From Pseudorhodoplanes sp. (GTDB lineage Bacteria; Pseudomonadota; Alphaproteobacteria; Rhizobiales; Xanthobacteraceae): DNA of 7,410 nt. The position numbers and the translations under genes are program-made. Location of the stretch: NCBI GenBank assembly GCA_008933495.1, contig WBUW01000137.1, forward strand, positions 1-7,410, written 5' to 3'. Shown piece after piece: positions 6,947-7,410 of the stretch (positions are counted from its first letter, which is position 1; each line of letters opens with the position of its first letter). A model generated the notes under the pieces. That model ran no database searches, was not told the DNA's origin, and was given only the letters and a program-made list of their open reading frames with translations.

Positions 6947-7046
6947 GGCATGATCCCGAAAAGTGCACCGCGGTTTTCGGAAAAGATCATGCTCGAACAA
7001 CAAGCGAAAGCGGGATGACGATTCGAACAAAAGTCATCCCGCTTTA
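6947..7046. repeat. Double-hairpin intergenic repeat element (Bradyrhizobium-type), possible terminator of the dct operon
   Basis: Two hairpins in tandem. The first has arms GCATGATC (6948-6955) and GATCATGC (6985-6992), with nested CCGAAAA (6956-6962) and TTTTCGG (6974-6980). The second is a perfect 13-bp stem, AAAGCGGGATGAC (7007-7019) with GTCATCCCGCTTT (7033-7045), around a 13-base loop. I recognise the overall pattern as a dispersed element common between genes in Bradyrhizobium and relatives; this is recall, not a search. It starts right at the dctM stop codon, so the stable second stem could end or protect the transcript. Confidence 0.65.
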
Positions 7047-7134
7047 GCTGCGAGCCTTCAATAGGTTGTCCAGCCGGTTCCGAGCGGGGAAGCTGGCGTT
7101 GTCGAAGCTTCAGTTTTCCGAGGAAAAGAACCGG

Positions 7135-7275
7135 ATGAATGCACACGCCAATGCCCGCCTCATCCCGTTCGGTCGAGAGTGGATCGCACGGCTGGTCGGG
7201 AGCGGGTGGAGGCCGGCGGCCGGCAGCGACATGACGGAAGGCCGGACCGCTGTCAGGATCAAATTATACCATTAA
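7135..7275 (+). CDS. Doubtful small ORF (46 aa), hypothetical
   Basis: An ATG with a good ribosome site, AGGAAA (7121-7126), eight bases ahead, opens a 46-codon frame ending just before the tRNA. The protein is basic, with no membrane segment, cysteine motif or recognisable domain. Third codon positions are mostly G or C, but that means little in GC-rich DNA. It runs towards the oppositely oriented tRNA gene. Chance is the likelier explanation; conservation in relatives would be needed to accept it. Apart from this frame and the upstream repeat, I see nothing in 7047-7289. Confidence 0.2.
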   Translation: MNAHANARLIPFGREWIARLVGSGWRPAAGSDMTEGRTAVRIKLYH

Positions 7276-7289
7276 ATCAATCGCTTAAA

Positions 7290-7367
7290 TGGTCGGAGCG
7301 GCGGGATTTGAACCCACGACCCCTAGTCCCCCAGACTAGTGCGCTAACCGGGCTGCGCCACGCTCCG
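7290..7367 (-). tRNA. tRNA-Pro (anticodon GGG)
   Basis: Read on the minus strand, this 78-base gene folds as a full cloverleaf. The acceptor stem is CGGAGCG with CGCTCCG, the D stem GCGC with GCGC around a ten-base loop, the anticodon stem CTAGT with ACTAG around loop CTGGGGG (anticodon GGG, reading CCC and CCU proline codons), and the T stem GTGGG with CCCGC around loop TTCAAAT. The discriminator A and the CCA end are encoded (TGGT at 7290-7293 on the plus strand). It is convergent with the dct operon. Confidence 0.97.
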
Positions 7368-7375
7368 ACGCGGCC

Positions 7376-7404
7376 GTTATAGTGGCCGGCCCGGCGCCAT
7401 GCAA
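7376..7404 (-). promoter_or_regulatory. Promoter of the tRNA-Pro gene
   Basis: On the minus strand, TTGCAT (7399-7404) and TATAAC (7376-7381) are separated by exactly 17 bases, a near-consensus sigma-70-type promoter. Transcription would begin about seven bases past the -10 box, leaving only a two- or three-base leader before the tRNA. The TATAAC box stands out in an otherwise GC-rich stretch. Confidence 0.55.
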
Positions 7405-7410
7405 GAATTG

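Noticed and set aside
6020..7030. 336-codon open frame on the minus strand opposite dctM
   Set aside because: Its His/Asp/Gln-rich composition is the antisense image of a hydrophobic membrane protein, and it runs into the repeat.
7070..7096. Imperfect hairpin CCAGC..TTCC / GGAA-GCTGG after the repeat element
   Set aside because: It is short with a three-base bulge, without a T-run or any link to a gene end; within chance expectation.
7290..7367. tRNA-Pro as an integration site of a mobile island
   Set aside because: No integrase gene and no direct repeat of the tRNA 3' end is present in the window.
7179..7382. 67-residue + strand frame ending in an S-E-R-R-D-L-N-P-R-P stretch
   Set aside because: That phrase is the familiar false translation of the antisense strand of a tRNA gene; the bases are tRNA-Pro.

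Overview
The window is GC-rich bacterial DNA carrying two metabolic operons on the + strand and one tRNA gene on the - strand. The organism is most likely an alphaproteobacterium of the Hyphomicrobiales, perhaps the Bradyrhizobium/Rhodopseudomonas/Afipia group. The clues are the codon use, the form of the tRNA-Pro(GGG), and a double-hairpin intergenic element at 6947-7046 that I recall as a common repeat in that group. The taxonomic call rests on memory of that repeat, not on a search.

Region 1 (9-3736) is a molybdenum/iron-sulfur enzyme operon. A 112-residue protein with two [4Fe-4S] cluster motifs comes first. It is followed by a large subunit (835 aa) and a small subunit (277 aa) that match the pyrogallol-phloroglucinol transhydroxylase (AthL/AthS) and resorcinol hydroxylase (RhL/RhS) branch of the DMSO reductase superfamily. 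The match covers full length in both subunits, including the unusual C-terminal beta-barrel domain of the small subunit. The large subunit keeps the molybdenum-ligand serine and the catalytic Asp/His/Tyr. Compared with my recollection of the Pelobacter acidigallici enzyme, it has changed four residues that line the substrate pocket. Its substrate is therefore probably not pyrogallol, though a phenolic compound remains the best guess. The operon starts at or beyond the left edge of the window, and a hairpin plus T-run after the small subunit may end it.

Region 2 (3737-3999) is an AT-rich regulatory gap containing a perfect 12-bp palindrome with a third half-site just before the next operon.

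Region 3 (4000-6946) is a complete three-gene TRAP transporter (dctP-dctQ-dctM) for an organic-acid anion. Each of its two intergenic gaps can form RNA structure: a strong hairpin between dctP and dctQ, and a hairpin that would mask the dctM ribosome binding site and start codon. The simplest joint reading is that the transporter brings in a carboxylate, possibly aromatic, and the molybdenum enzyme works on it or a product of it in the cytoplasm. No regulator, decarboxylase or ring-cleavage enzyme lies in the window to confirm this.

Region 4 (6947-7410) holds the repeat element, a doubtful 46-codon ORF and a tRNA-Pro(GGG) gene with its own promoter, read leftward.
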